Positions 1 through 6,993 of a stretch of DNA of 15,991 nucleotides are shown here, one piece after another (the first letter of the stretch is position 1; each line of letters starts with the position of its first letter). The notes under the pieces were generated by a model. The model saw nothing but the letters and a program-made list of their open reading frames with translations, did no database searches and was not told the DNA's origin. The position numbers and the translations under genes were made by a program. Source of the stretch: Acidimicrobiia bacterium (GTDB lineage: Bacteria > Actinomycetota > Acidimicrobiia > IMCC26256 > PALSA-555); assembly GCA_022865365.1 (NCBI GenBank), contig JALHSW010000625.1, positions 1-15,991 of the forward strand, given 5' to 3'.

Positions 1-456
1 CAGGACGTCTCCCTCGTGCTCGGCCTGTACCTGGACGCCGGGTCGCATGTCTTCCTCGTCCCTCCAGCGCCCAAGGCCGGTACGACCGGTGAGGATGTGC
101 TCGCGCCTAGGTTCGCGCAGCTCGCGGCCGCGTTCCCGGGCCGTGTCGACGTGCTCGACGCCCACAGGTTCATTCGCGATCGGACGGGTGCGTACCAGAT
201 GTGGGTGCCGTGCGTGGCCGTTGGCGAACCGGGGTGTAACGGAGGTGCAGTCCAGGTTCGCCTCGCGCTCGATGGTGGGAGCCACTTCTGTGCTGCCGCC
301 GACCACGGCGCCCCCGCTGAGGGTGCCTGCCCTCCGGGGGACGCCGGAGGCGTTCGCCGTGTCGCGGCCGGCTTCGCCGCAGCGCTCCTGCCGGCGGTCG
401 ACGCGCTCGGCGCCCCGGGCGGAAACTCGACGCCCTCCCCGACGCCGATCGGTTAG
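1..456 (+). CDS. SGNH-hydrolase-like protein, C-terminal part (5' end outside window)
   Basis: The reading frame is open from the first base, so the gene starts upstream; the GTG at 16 is not a convincing start. What is visible is the last ~151 residues. A hydrophobic strand (SHVFLVPPAP) is followed by a region ending in LALDGGSHF and then an Ala-rich helix (VRRVAAGFAAALLPAV). That order, an Asp-x(3)-His near the C-terminus followed by a closing helix, is the block V pattern of SGNH/GDSL hydrolases. It resembles the end of the lipoprotein at 2773-3612 (VRLPDCVHF then an Ala-rich helix). The protein ends in a short Ser/Thr/Pro tail. If the family is right, the Asp and His would complete a Ser-His-Asp triad whose Ser lies outside the window. 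The substrate is unknown; acyl groups on envelope glycans are one possibility. It converges on the membrane-protein gene, and the two stop codons overlap in the four bases TTAG. Confidence 0.6.
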   Translation, partial: QDVSLVLGLYLDAGSHVFLVPPAPKAGTTGEDVLAPRFAQLAAAFPGRVDVLDAHRFIRDRTGAYQMWVPCVAVGEPGCNGGAVQVRLALDGGSHFCAAADHGAPAEGACPPGDAGGVRRVAAGFAAALLPAVDALGAPGGNSTPSPTPIG

Positions 457-2579
457 CCGCGCTCGAGCCGCGCGAGCCGATCACAGATCGGCGTCGCGAT
501 CGGCAGCGAGTCGATCGTGCCGGCGAACGTCCGCGCGCCGGCGTCCGACACGTCCTGGCTCCCGATCGCTGCAGGGGAGTTCGCCACGAGCGTGTAGTCG
601 AGTCCGAGGTAGCGCCCGTCGTGGCGCACGTCGAAGTAGCCGATCGACGGGTCGAGGCGGATGCCGATTCGCACCACCTCGCCCGGTGCGACGCGGATCG
701 CCTGCGTTACGGACGGGGCGCGCTCGGGCGTGCCGTTCCACTCGTACTCGAATCTGACGCGGCCTTCCCTGAGGTGCTCCGCCCACACCACCCCTGAGCC
801 GCGTGAATCGCTGGAAGAGAGCAGGGGCTCGCGCGTGCCGGCGGGCAGGTCGTCGAACGTGACCCGCAGATCGAACAGGCCCGTCGCGGGTGTCTCTTCC
901 ACTGGGATCCAAGCACGCCCGACCGAGTAAGAGAGGCCGTCGCAGTCACCGATCACGAGCAAGCTCTGGCGCTCGCCGGGCGGGGGGAGGGGGAGCGAGG
1001 GGACGTGCTCGACGTGCGACGGGGCACCGCCCGAGATCGCGTCATACACCGCGAGCTGCACGTCGACGAGCCGCGCGGTCGAGGCCTCGGGCACCAAGGG
1101 TCCGTACGCTCGCTGGTGCAGGTACGTGAGCGAGCCCATCGCCCAGCAACTCCACGCGCCGAGGACGACCACGAGTGTCAGCACCGCGACTCGCAGCGCG
1201 CGCGCTCGTCCTCCCAAAAGCGACGGGAGCCACCAGAGCCCGGCGGCCCCGGCGATCACGAGCGCCGGCAGGAAGTCGGCCTGATAGCGCTGCTGGAGAT
1301 ACGCGATCGACACGGTCACCAGTCCGGGGATGACCGCGACCGCGACCGGAACGCGCAGGACCGCGGCGCTGGATGCGCCCTCGCGGCGCCGTGGTGCCCG
1401 AATGATCGCGACGATCCCGACGATCGCCAAGAGGACGAGGAGCGTCGAGGTCGCGGTGATGCTCGCGGAGAAGTCGATGTCGATGAACACTGCGCCGCCG
1501 AAGACCCGTGGCGGCTTGGAGAAGGTGACCCACGGGAAGAGACGGTCGAAGCCAATCGCGTCGGGCCGGAAGTATTGGAGGAGGTTCGTCGGTGAATAGA
1601 CGAGGCCGGTGATACTCCCGTTGTTGGCGTCGAAGGCGGCCTTGGCGGTCGGGCTCGCGACGATGATGTCCTGCTTCTCGAGCGGCAGCCCCAAGAGGGT
1701 GCCGAACTTCGAGAAGTTCACATACGCGTACAGGGCGATCGGGATGGTCGTTGCCGCGACCACCGGCAAGATCGATCGGTTCGCTGCCGGCGAGCCGAAG
1801 CCGAGCCAGCGCAGCCACCAGGCGGACGGAGCCGACTCGGCGCCGTCGGAATGACGCCGCCAGGCATCGCGGGCCCACAGCGAGACTCGCGCGGCGACGA
1901 TGATGCCGAGCACCATCACCGGGCCGGCGCCGATCGTGGCGCGCGACAGGAATGCGAGCGTGCTGGTGAGCCCGGCGAGAATGATGTGCTTGCGGCTGGG
2001 CTCGACCAGGTAGGCGACGATGCACGCGTAGGCGGTGAACGCCCAGGCGACGCCCCAGAGAACCGCCTCGTGGTACACCCAGCTTCGACCGCCGAGAAAC
2101 AGCAGCGTCGAACCGCAGCCGACGAGCAGGACGAACCCGCCGGCGCCGACCAGCGCGAGGGGCGCAGGCATGCTGTCGCCACGGACGAATGTACGTGCTT
2201 GCCAGCTCATGCGGGCCACGGCCATGAGGGCAACGACGTAAGCGATCAGCATCGAGACCCGGCTCAGCTCGCCATCGAGATCGTGGGTCACGGCCAGCAC
2301 GGGCATCCGGAGCAGGGAGGGCCATGGTCCGAAGTACGTGTAGTACTTGCCGTCGACGGTGAACCGCTCGAAGGCCAGTGCCTTCGAGCCAACGTCCCAG
2401 TGCCCGTGCATGAGGGCCCGGGCCTGTACGTCGTAGAAGTCGGCGAGGAATTCCGGCGCGAACAGGTCGGCACGTCCTTCGAGGAGAAAATACGCGAAGA
2501 CGACGAGTGCGAGCGCGCCGCCGACGGCACTCGCGAGGAAGAAGCGGGCGCGTGGCGTCGCCCACATGCGGTGCAGCAT
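453..2579 (-). CDS. polytopic membrane protein, probable GT-C-type glycosyltransferase-like, with soluble C-terminal domain
   Basis: This 708-aa protein has about ten hydrophobic segments. The first is residues 13-33; others lie near 108-123, 139-165, 169-190, 197-228, 265-285, 370-390, 405-425, 432-450 and 460-478. After the first membrane segment comes an extracytoplasmic loop with acidic residues (D47, D50 in DFYDVQARAL) and DGKYYTYFGPWPSLLR (76-91). GT-C glycosyltransferases place their catalytic acids in this first loop, so a lipid-linked sugar transferase is a reasonable guess, but no family-defining motif is certain. Residues ~480-708 are non-membrane and rich in alternating strands (RVRFEYEW, IGYFDVRHDGRYLGLDY), suggesting a beta-sandwich, perhaps carbohydrate-binding, outside the cell. 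The ATG at 2579 is preceded by CCTAGGATCCGCGA: AGGA could be a ribosome site, or TAGGAT a -10 box for a leaderless message. SGNH-type genes on both sides support an envelope-polysaccharide role. Confidence 0.6.
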   Translation of the reverse strand: MLHRMWATPRARFFLASAVGGALALVVFAYFLLEGRADLFAPEFLADFYDVQARALMHGHWDVGSKALAFERFTVDGKYYTYFGPWPSLLRMPVLAVTHDLDGELSRVSMLIAYVVALMAVARMSWQARTFVRGDSMPAPLALVGAGGFVLLVGCGSTLLFLGGRSWVYHEAVLWGVAWAFTAYACIVAYLVEPSRKHIILAGLTSTLAFLSRATIGAGPVMVLGIIVAARVSLWARDAWRRHSDGAESAPSAWWLRWLGFGSPAANRSILPVVAATTIPIALYAYVNFSKFGTLLGLPLEKQDIIVASPTAKAAFDANNGSITGLVYSPTNLLQYFRPDAIGFDRLFPWVTFSKPPRVFGGAVFIDIDFSASITATSTLLVLLAIVGIVAIIRAPRRREGASSAAVLRVPVAVAVIPGLVTVSIAYLQQRYQADFLPALVIAGAAGLWWLPSLLGGRARALRVAVLTLVVVLGAWSCWAMGSLTYLHQRAYGPLVPEASTARLVDVQLAVYDAISGGAPSHVEHVPSLPLPPPGERQSLLVIGDCDGLSYSVGRAWIPVEETPATGLFDLRVTFDDLPAGTREPLLSSSDSRGSGVVWAEHLREGRVRFEYEWNGTPERAPSVTQAIRVAPGEVVRIGIRLDPSIGYFDVRHDGRYLGLDYTLVANSPAAIGSQDVSDAGARTFAGTIDSLPIATPICDRLARLERG

Positions 2580-2585
2580 TCGCGG

Positions 2586-2591
2586 ATCCTA
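2586..2591 (-). promoter_or_regulatory. candidate -10 box TAGGAT, leaderless start
   Basis: On the minus strand TAGGAT fits the actinobacterial TANNNT pattern and ends exactly 6 nt before the ATG at 2579, the geometry of a leaderless transcript. No -35 TTGACA-like box is evident. The embedded AGGA could instead act as a weak ribosome binding site. Confidence 0.35.
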
Positions 2592-2664
2592 GGTGGGCGC
2601 GTCGATCACAGCGGCTATCCGGATGATGGTTCGGCCGTGATCCTCGCCCGTCGGCTTGCGTTGG

Positions 2665-2670
2665 TACAAT
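2665..2670 (+). promoter_or_regulatory. candidate -10 box TACAAT upstream of SGNH lipoprotein gene
   Basis: TACAAT is the best TANNNT hexamer in the 193-bp divergent spacer 2580-2772. It would give a leader of roughly 95 nt before the GTG at 2773. No good -35 box is seen at 16-18 nt spacing. Apart from this and the minus-strand TAGGAT, I see nothing distinctive in the spacer. Confidence 0.25.
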
Positions 2671-2772
2671 CGAACTCGACGCGAGGGTCCCTCCAGATGC
2701 CGATCCCCGCAGAGTCCCGGTGGCCCGCGAACCTGGCTCAGGCGAACGCTCGGAGCCGGCGATGGGTGAAAT

Positions 2773-3612
2773 GTGAAGTATTGCCGCCGAATCGGGACCG
2801 TCGCGATGCTCGCGTTCGCCGCGTCGACCTTGGCCGCCTGCGTGTCGGCACGACCGCCTGCCCTCGGTCAACTCCCGACGATCAGCCCGTACGGCGGTGC
2901 TGACTGTCTCGATGTCCGCGTCGTGGGCGACAGCATCGCCCAATTCGTCGGCGACCGGTTCGAGTCGCGGCTCGAGGCGAGCGGCCGTTGCACCCACGTC
3001 GTGCAAGCGGGCCAGGCCGGGAGCGGAGTCGTCGACTGGCTGCCGGGTGGTCGCTTCGACCTCGCGCGTTTGCTCTCGGCCGAGCAGCCCGATGTGGTCT
3101 TCGCGTCCTTCGTCGGGAACGAGTCTTTCTCGGGGCTCACGTGGAGCAATCCGACGTGGCACACGCAGACGACTGCAGCCGCGCTCGCGCTGGTGGACCT
3201 GATCCCGGCCGACGTGGCGCTGTACTGGGGTCTCCCTGCGAAGGGTGCCTGGCGGTGCGAGTGGGGATCGCTGAATGACCAGCGCTGGGGTCCCTGGCAT
3301 GCCTGGATCCGCGACACCCTGCCGGTGCTGCGACCCTCGGTCCACATCGTGGACTGGCGAACGCTCTTCGGCGGCGAGACCTTCCAGCCCGCGTTCACCT
3401 TCCCGGATGGCCAGGCGCACGATGTGCGTCTCCCGGACTGCGTCCACTTCTCGGCCGACGGGGCCGATCTCGCGGCCCTGCTCGCGGTCGCTGCGATGCA
3501 AGGGGAGTGGACCGCCGCTCCTCCCGGGACAACCGCCCCCACGACGGCGACCACGGCACCACCCGATTCCGAGCCGTCGACCACCACCACGCCATCGACC
3601 CTGCCGGGGTGA
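2773..3612 (+). CDS. secreted SGNH/GDSL-type hydrolase lipoprotein
   Basis: This 279-aa protein starts with a basic n-region (MKYCRR), a hydrophobic stretch and the lipobox LAAC (residues 20-23). It is therefore probably lipid-anchored at C23 outside the membrane. The SGNH blocks are readable: VVGDSIAQ with candidate nucleophile S54 (block I), glycines in QAGQAGSG near 78-85 (block II), VGNES with N116 (block III), and LPDCVHF with D222 and H225 (block V). Together they give a plausible Ser-His-Asp esterase or O-acyl hydrolase. The last ~27 residues are a Thr/Pro/Ser-rich linker-like tail, often O-glycosylated or wall-spanning in actinobacteria. The GTG at 2773 is the first start after an in-frame stop (TGA 2767-2769); an internal ATG at 2806 would remove the basic n-region, so the longer form is preferred. 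It is divergent from the membrane-protein gene. The substrate is not determinable. Confidence 0.75.
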   Translation: MKYCRRIGTVAMLAFAASTLAACVSARPPALGQLPTISPYGGADCLDVRVVGDSIAQFVGDRFESRLEASGRCTHVVQAGQAGSGVVDWLPGGRFDLARLLSAEQPDVVFASFVGNESFSGLTWSNPTWHTQTTAAALALVDLIPADVALYWGLPAKGAWRCEWGSLNDQRWGPWHAWIRDTLPVLRPSVHIVDWRTLFGGETFQPAFTFPDGQAHDVRLPDCVHFSADGADLAALLAVAAMQGEWTAAPPGTTAPTTATTAPPDSEPSTTTTPSTLPG

Positions 3613-3618
3613 CCCGGC
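3603..3618 (+). terminator. GC-rich stem with GTGA tetraloop at the lipoprotein stop codon
   Basis: GCCGGG-GTGA-CCCGGC forms a perfect 6-bp stem closed by a GNRA-type loop, and the loop contains the TGA stop. It runs into further short palindromes, GGCGCCGGCGCC (3616-3627) and GAGCCGGCTC (3635-3644). There is no T tract, so this is at best a U-less actinobacterial-style terminator. Confidence 0.3.
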
Positions 3619-3658
3619 GCCGGCGCCCCGAGTCGAGCCGGCTCCGGAGGCGCGGACC

Positions 3659-3664
3659 TAGCCT
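3659..3664 (+). promoter_or_regulatory. candidate -10 box TAGCCT, leaderless start
   Basis: TAGCCT fits TANNNT and ends 6 nt before the ATG at 3671, so transcription would begin at or next to the start codon. There is no Shine-Dalgarno sequence at normal spacing; the nearest GGAGG is at 3646-3650, about 20 nt upstream. The geometry matches the TAGGAT box of the gene starting at 2579. Confidence 0.4.
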
Positions 3665-3670
3665 CGGGGC

Positions 3671-4336
3671 ATGGCCGATGCACCCAAGTCCTTCTTCCTC
3701 TCACCGGAGATCCACGCGTACCTGCTGGATCACGCCACGCCCGTCGACGACGTGCAGCAGTGGCTCATCAGCGAGACCCACTCGCGGGTCTCCGACTTCT
3801 CGATGATGCAGATCGCCCCCGAGCAGGGCGCCTTCATGACGACGTTCACCCGGATCGTCGGCGTGCGCCGTGCGGTCGAGGTCGGCACGTTCACGGGCTA
3901 CTCGGCCCTGTGCATCGCCCGCGGGCTCGAAGACGGCGGGCGTCTGCTGTGCTGCGACGTCAGCGAGGAGTGGACGTCGATCGGTCGGGAGGCGTGGAAG
4001 CGAGCCGGCGTCGATGATCGGATCGATCTCCAGATCGCACCCGCGATCGAGACGTTGCGTGCCCTCCCCAAGGACGACCCGATCGACTTGGCGTTCGTCG
4101 ACGCCGACAAGGGTGGCTACGCGTCGTACTACGAGGAGCTGCTGCCGCGGCTGCGGACGAATGGTGTGATTCTCGTCGACAACACCCTGTGGAGCGGCAG
4201 TGTGATCGACGCGTCACGCACCGACGACGACACCAAGGCGATCCGAGCGTTCAACGACATGGTGGCCGCCGACGACCGCGTCGATTCGGTGATCCTCACC
4301 ATCGGCGACGGCCTCACCCTGATCCGCAAGCGCTAG
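3671..4336 (+). CDS. class I SAM-dependent O-methyltransferase (Methyltransf_3 / COMT-like)
   Basis: This 221-aa protein has the usual length for the cation-dependent catechol/caffeoyl-CoA O-methyltransferase family. SAM-binding motif I is VEVGTFTGYSA (69-79), followed by the acidic end of strand 2 in CCDVSEEW (D96). The divalent-metal and catalytic ligands are readable as FVDADKGGY (D144) and VDNTLWSG (D170, N171). It would transfer a methyl group from SAM to a hydroxyl of a small aromatic or similar acceptor in the cytoplasm; the acceptor is unknown. The family is widespread and often annotated only generically. It follows the SGNH lipoprotein gene after 58 bp but appears to have its own leaderless promoter. 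Its stop overlaps that of the convergent gene 4333-4998 in the four bases CTAG. No key residue is missing. Confidence 0.9.
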   Translation: MADAPKSFFLSPEIHAYLLDHATPVDDVQQWLISETHSRVSDFSMMQIAPEQGAFMTTFTRIVGVRRAVEVGTFTGYSALCIARGLEDGGRLLCCDVSEEWTSIGREAWKRAGVDDRIDLQIAPAIETLRALPKDDPIDLAFVDADKGGYASYYEELLPRLRTNGVILVDNTLWSGSVIDASRTDDDTKAIRAFNDMVAADDRVDSVILTIGDGLTLIRKR

Positions 4337-4998
4337 AGGGCGATCCGGCCGGGGGTGGGGACGCGGCCCCGGAAGCCGGTACGGAACCGGTCGCTGGGGG
4401 TGAGTCGGTCGGCGAGGTTGGTCACGAGCAGCTCACCGTCGGCTTGGTCGACCTGCCAGCGGGTCGGGTCGTAGCGCAGCTCGGTCTCCCCGGGGCACGC
4501 GACGGCGCTCAGCGCGCCCAGCCGGAGCCAGACCCCCGCGGTGGCGCCGGCCGCAGTGAGCCGCGCTTGTGCCGCGGTGCCCGACGCGACGACGGCACGC
4601 ACCGACGCGAACACGTCGGCCGGATCGCGGCCGAGGTCGTCGAACCCGTCGAGCACGGCGTCGTCGACGCCGATGACCACGGTGGGGTGCAGCTGGCGTA
4701 CGAGCGAGGCCGTGCGGAACGCGTCGAAGCGACTCGCGTCGGCCGACGAGTAGAGCGCGCCGACGACACCGGCCGCACGCTCGAACGGCGCGACGTGGAT
4801 GGCTTGCGACAGGTACGAGACGATGAGCACCAGCTCGTCCGCGCGGAGACCCAGCTCGTGCAGGACTGTGGCGGCGACTTTGGTCTCGTCGTCGATGTCG
4901 GCCTCGCTCACCGGCCACGGCACGATCTCGTCGCCGACCACCACTCGCCCGACGCCCCAGACGCGGGGCGGATCCTCGTACGTCGCGGCGAACGTCAT
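4333..4998 (-). CDS. short adenylate-forming-ligase-like protein without ATP loop (PaaK-related remnant or partner)
   Basis: I do not know a named family for this 221-aa protein. By eye it follows the core of the ligase encoded just upstream (5038-6360). GLRADELVLIVSYLSQA through LHPTVVIGV (50-111) parallels ligase residues ~139-198. VRAVVASGTAAQARLTAAG (133-151) parallels YKGVVFAGEPIGPRARARV. DGELLVTNLADRLTPSDRFR (187-206) parallels RGELVSTTLIDKVAPLVRYR. It lacks any STSGTTG phosphate-binding loop, the Cys-rich CACGR motif and the C-terminal lysine domain, so it is unlikely to adenylate by itself. It could be a regulatory or structural subunit, or a degenerate paralogue. The ATG at 4998 is preceded by GAGGA at close spacing and lies 39 bp after the ligase stop, so the two are probably co-transcribed. 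The reading frame is intact, with normal base composition. Confidence 0.5.
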   Translation of the reverse strand: MTFAATYEDPPRVWGVGRVVVGDEIVPWPVSEADIDDETKVAATVLHELGLRADELVLIVSYLSQAIHVAPFERAAGVVGALYSSADASRFDAFRTASLVRQLHPTVVIGVDDAVLDGFDDLGRDPADVFASVRAVVASGTAAQARLTAAGATAGVWLRLGALSAVACPGETELRYDPTRWQVDQADGELLVTNLADRLTPSDRFRTGFRGRVPTPGRIAL

Positions 4999-5037
4999 CG
5001 CGTCCTCATGCCCGGATGATCCTCACGAGTTGGGACT

Positions 5038-6360
5038 TCATGCCCGGGTCACTCGGGGGATCTTGTGCGGCGGGCCCTGGCGAAGGAGGACGTCGCGTTC
5101 CACGAGGTCGACGTCGGGGCGGATGCCCACGGACTCCTCGACCGCGTCCTCGATGCGGGCCCGGAGCGCGGGCAGCCCGCCCGGCCCCTCGGTCGCGTAC
5201 CCGACGCGGAGGCAGAGGGTGTCGACCTCGCGGGACGGGCGGATCAGCTGGAACAGCCCGTTGGTCTCGTCGATGCTCTCGACCGCACCCCAGACATCGC
5301 CGGGGAGCACCGATGCGCCGTCGACGACGATCTCGTCGCCCTTGCGGCCCAGTGTGTGGACGCGCCCGTGCGTGCGCCCGCATGCGCACGGCTCGCGGGT
5401 CACGCGGACGAGGTCGTCGGACCGGTAGCGCACGAGTGGCGCGACCTTGTCGATCAGCGTGGTCGACACGAGCTCGCCGCGCATGCCGTCTCCGACCGGC
5501 GTCGTGCCCTCGGGATCGAGGGACTCGATGTACGCGGTGTCTTCCCACATGTGGCAACCGTCGTGCTCGCGACACTCGGTTGCCGCGCCGACGTCGCCCA
5601 GGCTCGTCTGGATGAACAGCTCGAGTCCCCAGTCTTCGACGCGCGCCCTCGCTCGCGGACCGATCGGCTCGCCCGCGAACACGACACCCTTGTACGAGGA
5701 GAACGCGTCCTGAAGGTCGATCCCGACACGGGCCGCCGTCTCCTCGATCATCGTGATCAGCGGCCCCGACAGCGTGTACCAGCCGGTCGGCCGGAATTCG
5801 CGACTGAACCGGAGCAGCTGCTCGATGTCGCTCGGCTGATGATCGACGAATACCGGTGTTGCACCGACGCCGCGGATCGTGTCGTGGATGCTCGGACCGC
5901 GGAACGTGAACAGGCAGTGCATGAAGTGATCACCCGGGCGGGCGCCGAGCTCCCAGAACTCACGCACGAGCATGCTCGGTCCGCGCCCGGCGAACGGTGC
6001 CGGGGTCGGGTCGCCGGTCGTGCCCGAGGTCGAGAAGATCGCCGAGAAGATCCCCTTCATGGTCGGGTCGGCCGGATCGAGGCAGAGCAGCCCGCCGTAC
6101 GGGTCGTCGTGGCGGTCACGGTACGAGCGGATCGCGTCCTTGTCGATGAATGGGACCTTCTCGTGGAAGTCGTCCATCGACGTGATGTCGTCGGGCTTCA
6201 CGCCCGCGGCGTCCCACGTCTCGCGAATCAGCCCCGAGCGCTTGTAGGCCCACGGGATGAGGTCGCCGAGGAGCCTCTCGTCGCGCTGGCTGTCGATGTC
6301 GGCGCGCGACATCTGCTCGATCTCGGGTGAGAAGTATCGGCGGCTGGGATCGAGGCTCAT
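5038..6360 (-). CDS. phenylacetate-CoA ligase (PaaK)-family AMP-forming acyl-CoA ligase
   Basis: This 440-aa protein matches the usual PaaK length (~430-440). The P-loop is FSTSGTTGDPTPAP (109-122). The adenine-binding stretch includes VFAGEPIGPR (227-236), and the equivalent of the usual YGxTE region is QTSLGDVGAATEC (251-263). The hinge region follows RGELVSTTL (294-302) and VRYRSDDLVRV (310-320). CACGRTHGR (325-333) is the Cys/Arg motif seen in PaaK relatives. A lysine near the C-terminus (K433 in HKIPRV) fits the conserved catalytic lysine of the mobile domain. The expected reaction is carboxylic acid + ATP + CoA to acyl-CoA + AMP + PPi; aryl acids are typical substrates, but the substrate here is not predictable. 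The ATG at 6360 is the earliest start; the ribosome site is poor. It heads a two-gene unit with the short ligase-like gene and is divergent from the PH-like gene. Confidence 0.85.
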   Translation of the reverse strand: MSLDPSRRYFSPEIEQMSRADIDSQRDERLLGDLIPWAYKRSGLIRETWDAAGVKPDDITSMDDFHEKVPFIDKDAIRSYRDRHDDPYGGLLCLDPADPTMKGIFSAIFSTSGTTGDPTPAPFAGRGPSMLVREFWELGARPGDHFMHCLFTFRGPSIHDTIRGVGATPVFVDHQPSDIEQLLRFSREFRPTGWYTLSGPLITMIEETAARVGIDLQDAFSSYKGVVFAGEPIGPRARARVEDWGLELFIQTSLGDVGAATECREHDGCHMWEDTAYIESLDPEGTTPVGDGMRGELVSTTLIDKVAPLVRYRSDDLVRVTREPCACGRTHGRVHTLGRKGDEIVVDGASVLPGDVWGAVESIDETNGLFQLIRPSREVDTLCLRVGYATEGPGGLPALRARIEDAVEESVGIRPDVDLVERDVLLRQGPPHKIPRVTRA

Positions 6361-6403
6361 CCGCCGGGCTCGACCCCATAAGCGCTTGCCGACACGGGGC
6401 GTC

Positions 6404-6430
6404 AGGCTATCGGGACGGGGCGCAACGCAA
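6404..6430 (-). promoter_or_regulatory. candidate promoter for the CoA ligase unit
   Basis: On the minus strand TTGCGT (6430-6425) and TAGCCT (6409-6404) are 15 nt apart, a short but tolerated spacing. Transcription would start about 35-40 nt upstream of the ATG at 6360. The -10 hexamer is identical to that before the O-methyltransferase gene. Confidence 0.3.
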
Positions 6431-6451
6431 GCGCCGAAGCCCGCGACCGCG

Positions 6452-6457
6452 TAGCGT
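6452..6457 (+). promoter_or_regulatory. candidate -10 box TAGCGT for the PH-like gene
   Basis: TAGCGT fits TANNNT and would give a leader of about 28 nt that contains the AAGGAG ribosome site. No clear -35 box is visible. Confidence 0.3.
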
Positions 6458-6478
6458 CGTGGAGATCGTCGAGTGGAG

Positions 6479-6484
6479 AAGGAG
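6479..6484 (+). promoter_or_regulatory. ribosome binding site AAGGAG fixing the start at 6492
   Basis: AAGGAG lies 7 nt before the ATG at 6492. The frame is open further upstream (to 6327), but the extra residues are Arg-rich and low in sense. This site decides the shorter start. Confidence 0.8.
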
Positions 6485-6491
6485 CAGAGCG

Positions 6492-6956
6492 ATGGCGAAG
6501 GACTGGGCCGAGGAGATGCGGGCTACCGCGCAGGAGCAGGTTGCCGAGCCGGTGCTCGCGGCCGGCATCCTGCAGCCCGCGGGGACATGGGGTTCGTTCG
6601 GTGTCGGCAAGGTCAGCGGGCTCGCGGGGACGATCATGCGTATGAGCAACAACAAGAAGGCCGGCGGACTCGGCAAGCAAGGTGTGTTCAAGTTCCGTCA
6701 GGCACTGATCGCGGTCACGGCCGACAAGATCTACGCCTTCAACTCGAAGCCGTCGGGCCGCAAGTGGAAGGTCACAGACCAGGTTGGCGTCTGGGACCGC
6801 AAGGACCTGCGCGTCGCGATGGCCGACAAGAAGCTCACCAAGGCGGTCACGATCGAGATCGCGTCCACCGGCGAGCGCTTCGAGCTCGAAGCGACGACCG
6901 TCGGAACCCAGGGCGTGAACGACCCGCTGTTCGCCGAGCTCGCCAAGCACGCTTGA
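6492..6956 (+). CDS. small protein with probable PH-like fold, function unknown
   Basis: This 154-aa soluble protein has no signal peptide. An N-terminal helix (AKDWAEEMRATAQEQVAEP) is followed by a Gly-rich basic stretch (residues ~31-62, with MSNNKKAGGLGKQG). The rest is strand-rich: FKFRQALIAVTADKIYAFN, KWKVTDQVGVWDRKDL and VTIEIASTGERFELE, ending in a helix (DPLFAELAKH). The order of a 'default readout' strand, a positively charged middle and a final helix resembles bacterial PH-like (bPH/YokE-type) domains, which bind lipids or proteins. This is a fold guess from the strand pattern, not a family match. The start is fixed by AAGGAG 7 nt upstream. It is divergent from the CoA ligase unit and converges on the aldolase unit with a 37-bp gap. 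Confidence 0.6.
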   Translation: MAKDWAEEMRATAQEQVAEPVLAAGILQPAGTWGSFGVGKVSGLAGTIMRMSNNKKAGGLGKQGVFKFRQALIAVTADKIYAFNSKPSGRKWKVTDQVGVWDRKDLRVAMADKKLTKAVTIEIASTGERFELEATTVGTQGVNDPLFAELAKHA

Positions 6957-6993
6957 GTGCGGCTCGCGCCGGAACCGTCATTGGTCAGCGCGT

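Noticed and set aside
1042..3501. Very long minus-strand open frame (819 codons) across the membrane-protein and lipoprotein genes
   Set aside because: It is an Arg/Gly/His-rich translation with no fold-like pattern, and it overlaps two well-supported genes in other frames. Long empty frames are expected at this GC content.
6966..6991. Possible terminator between the PH-like gene and the aldolase gene (GCGC, ACC ... GGT, GCGC)
   Set aside because: The arms are short, unequal in spacing and interrupted, with no T tract; no better than chance at this GC content.
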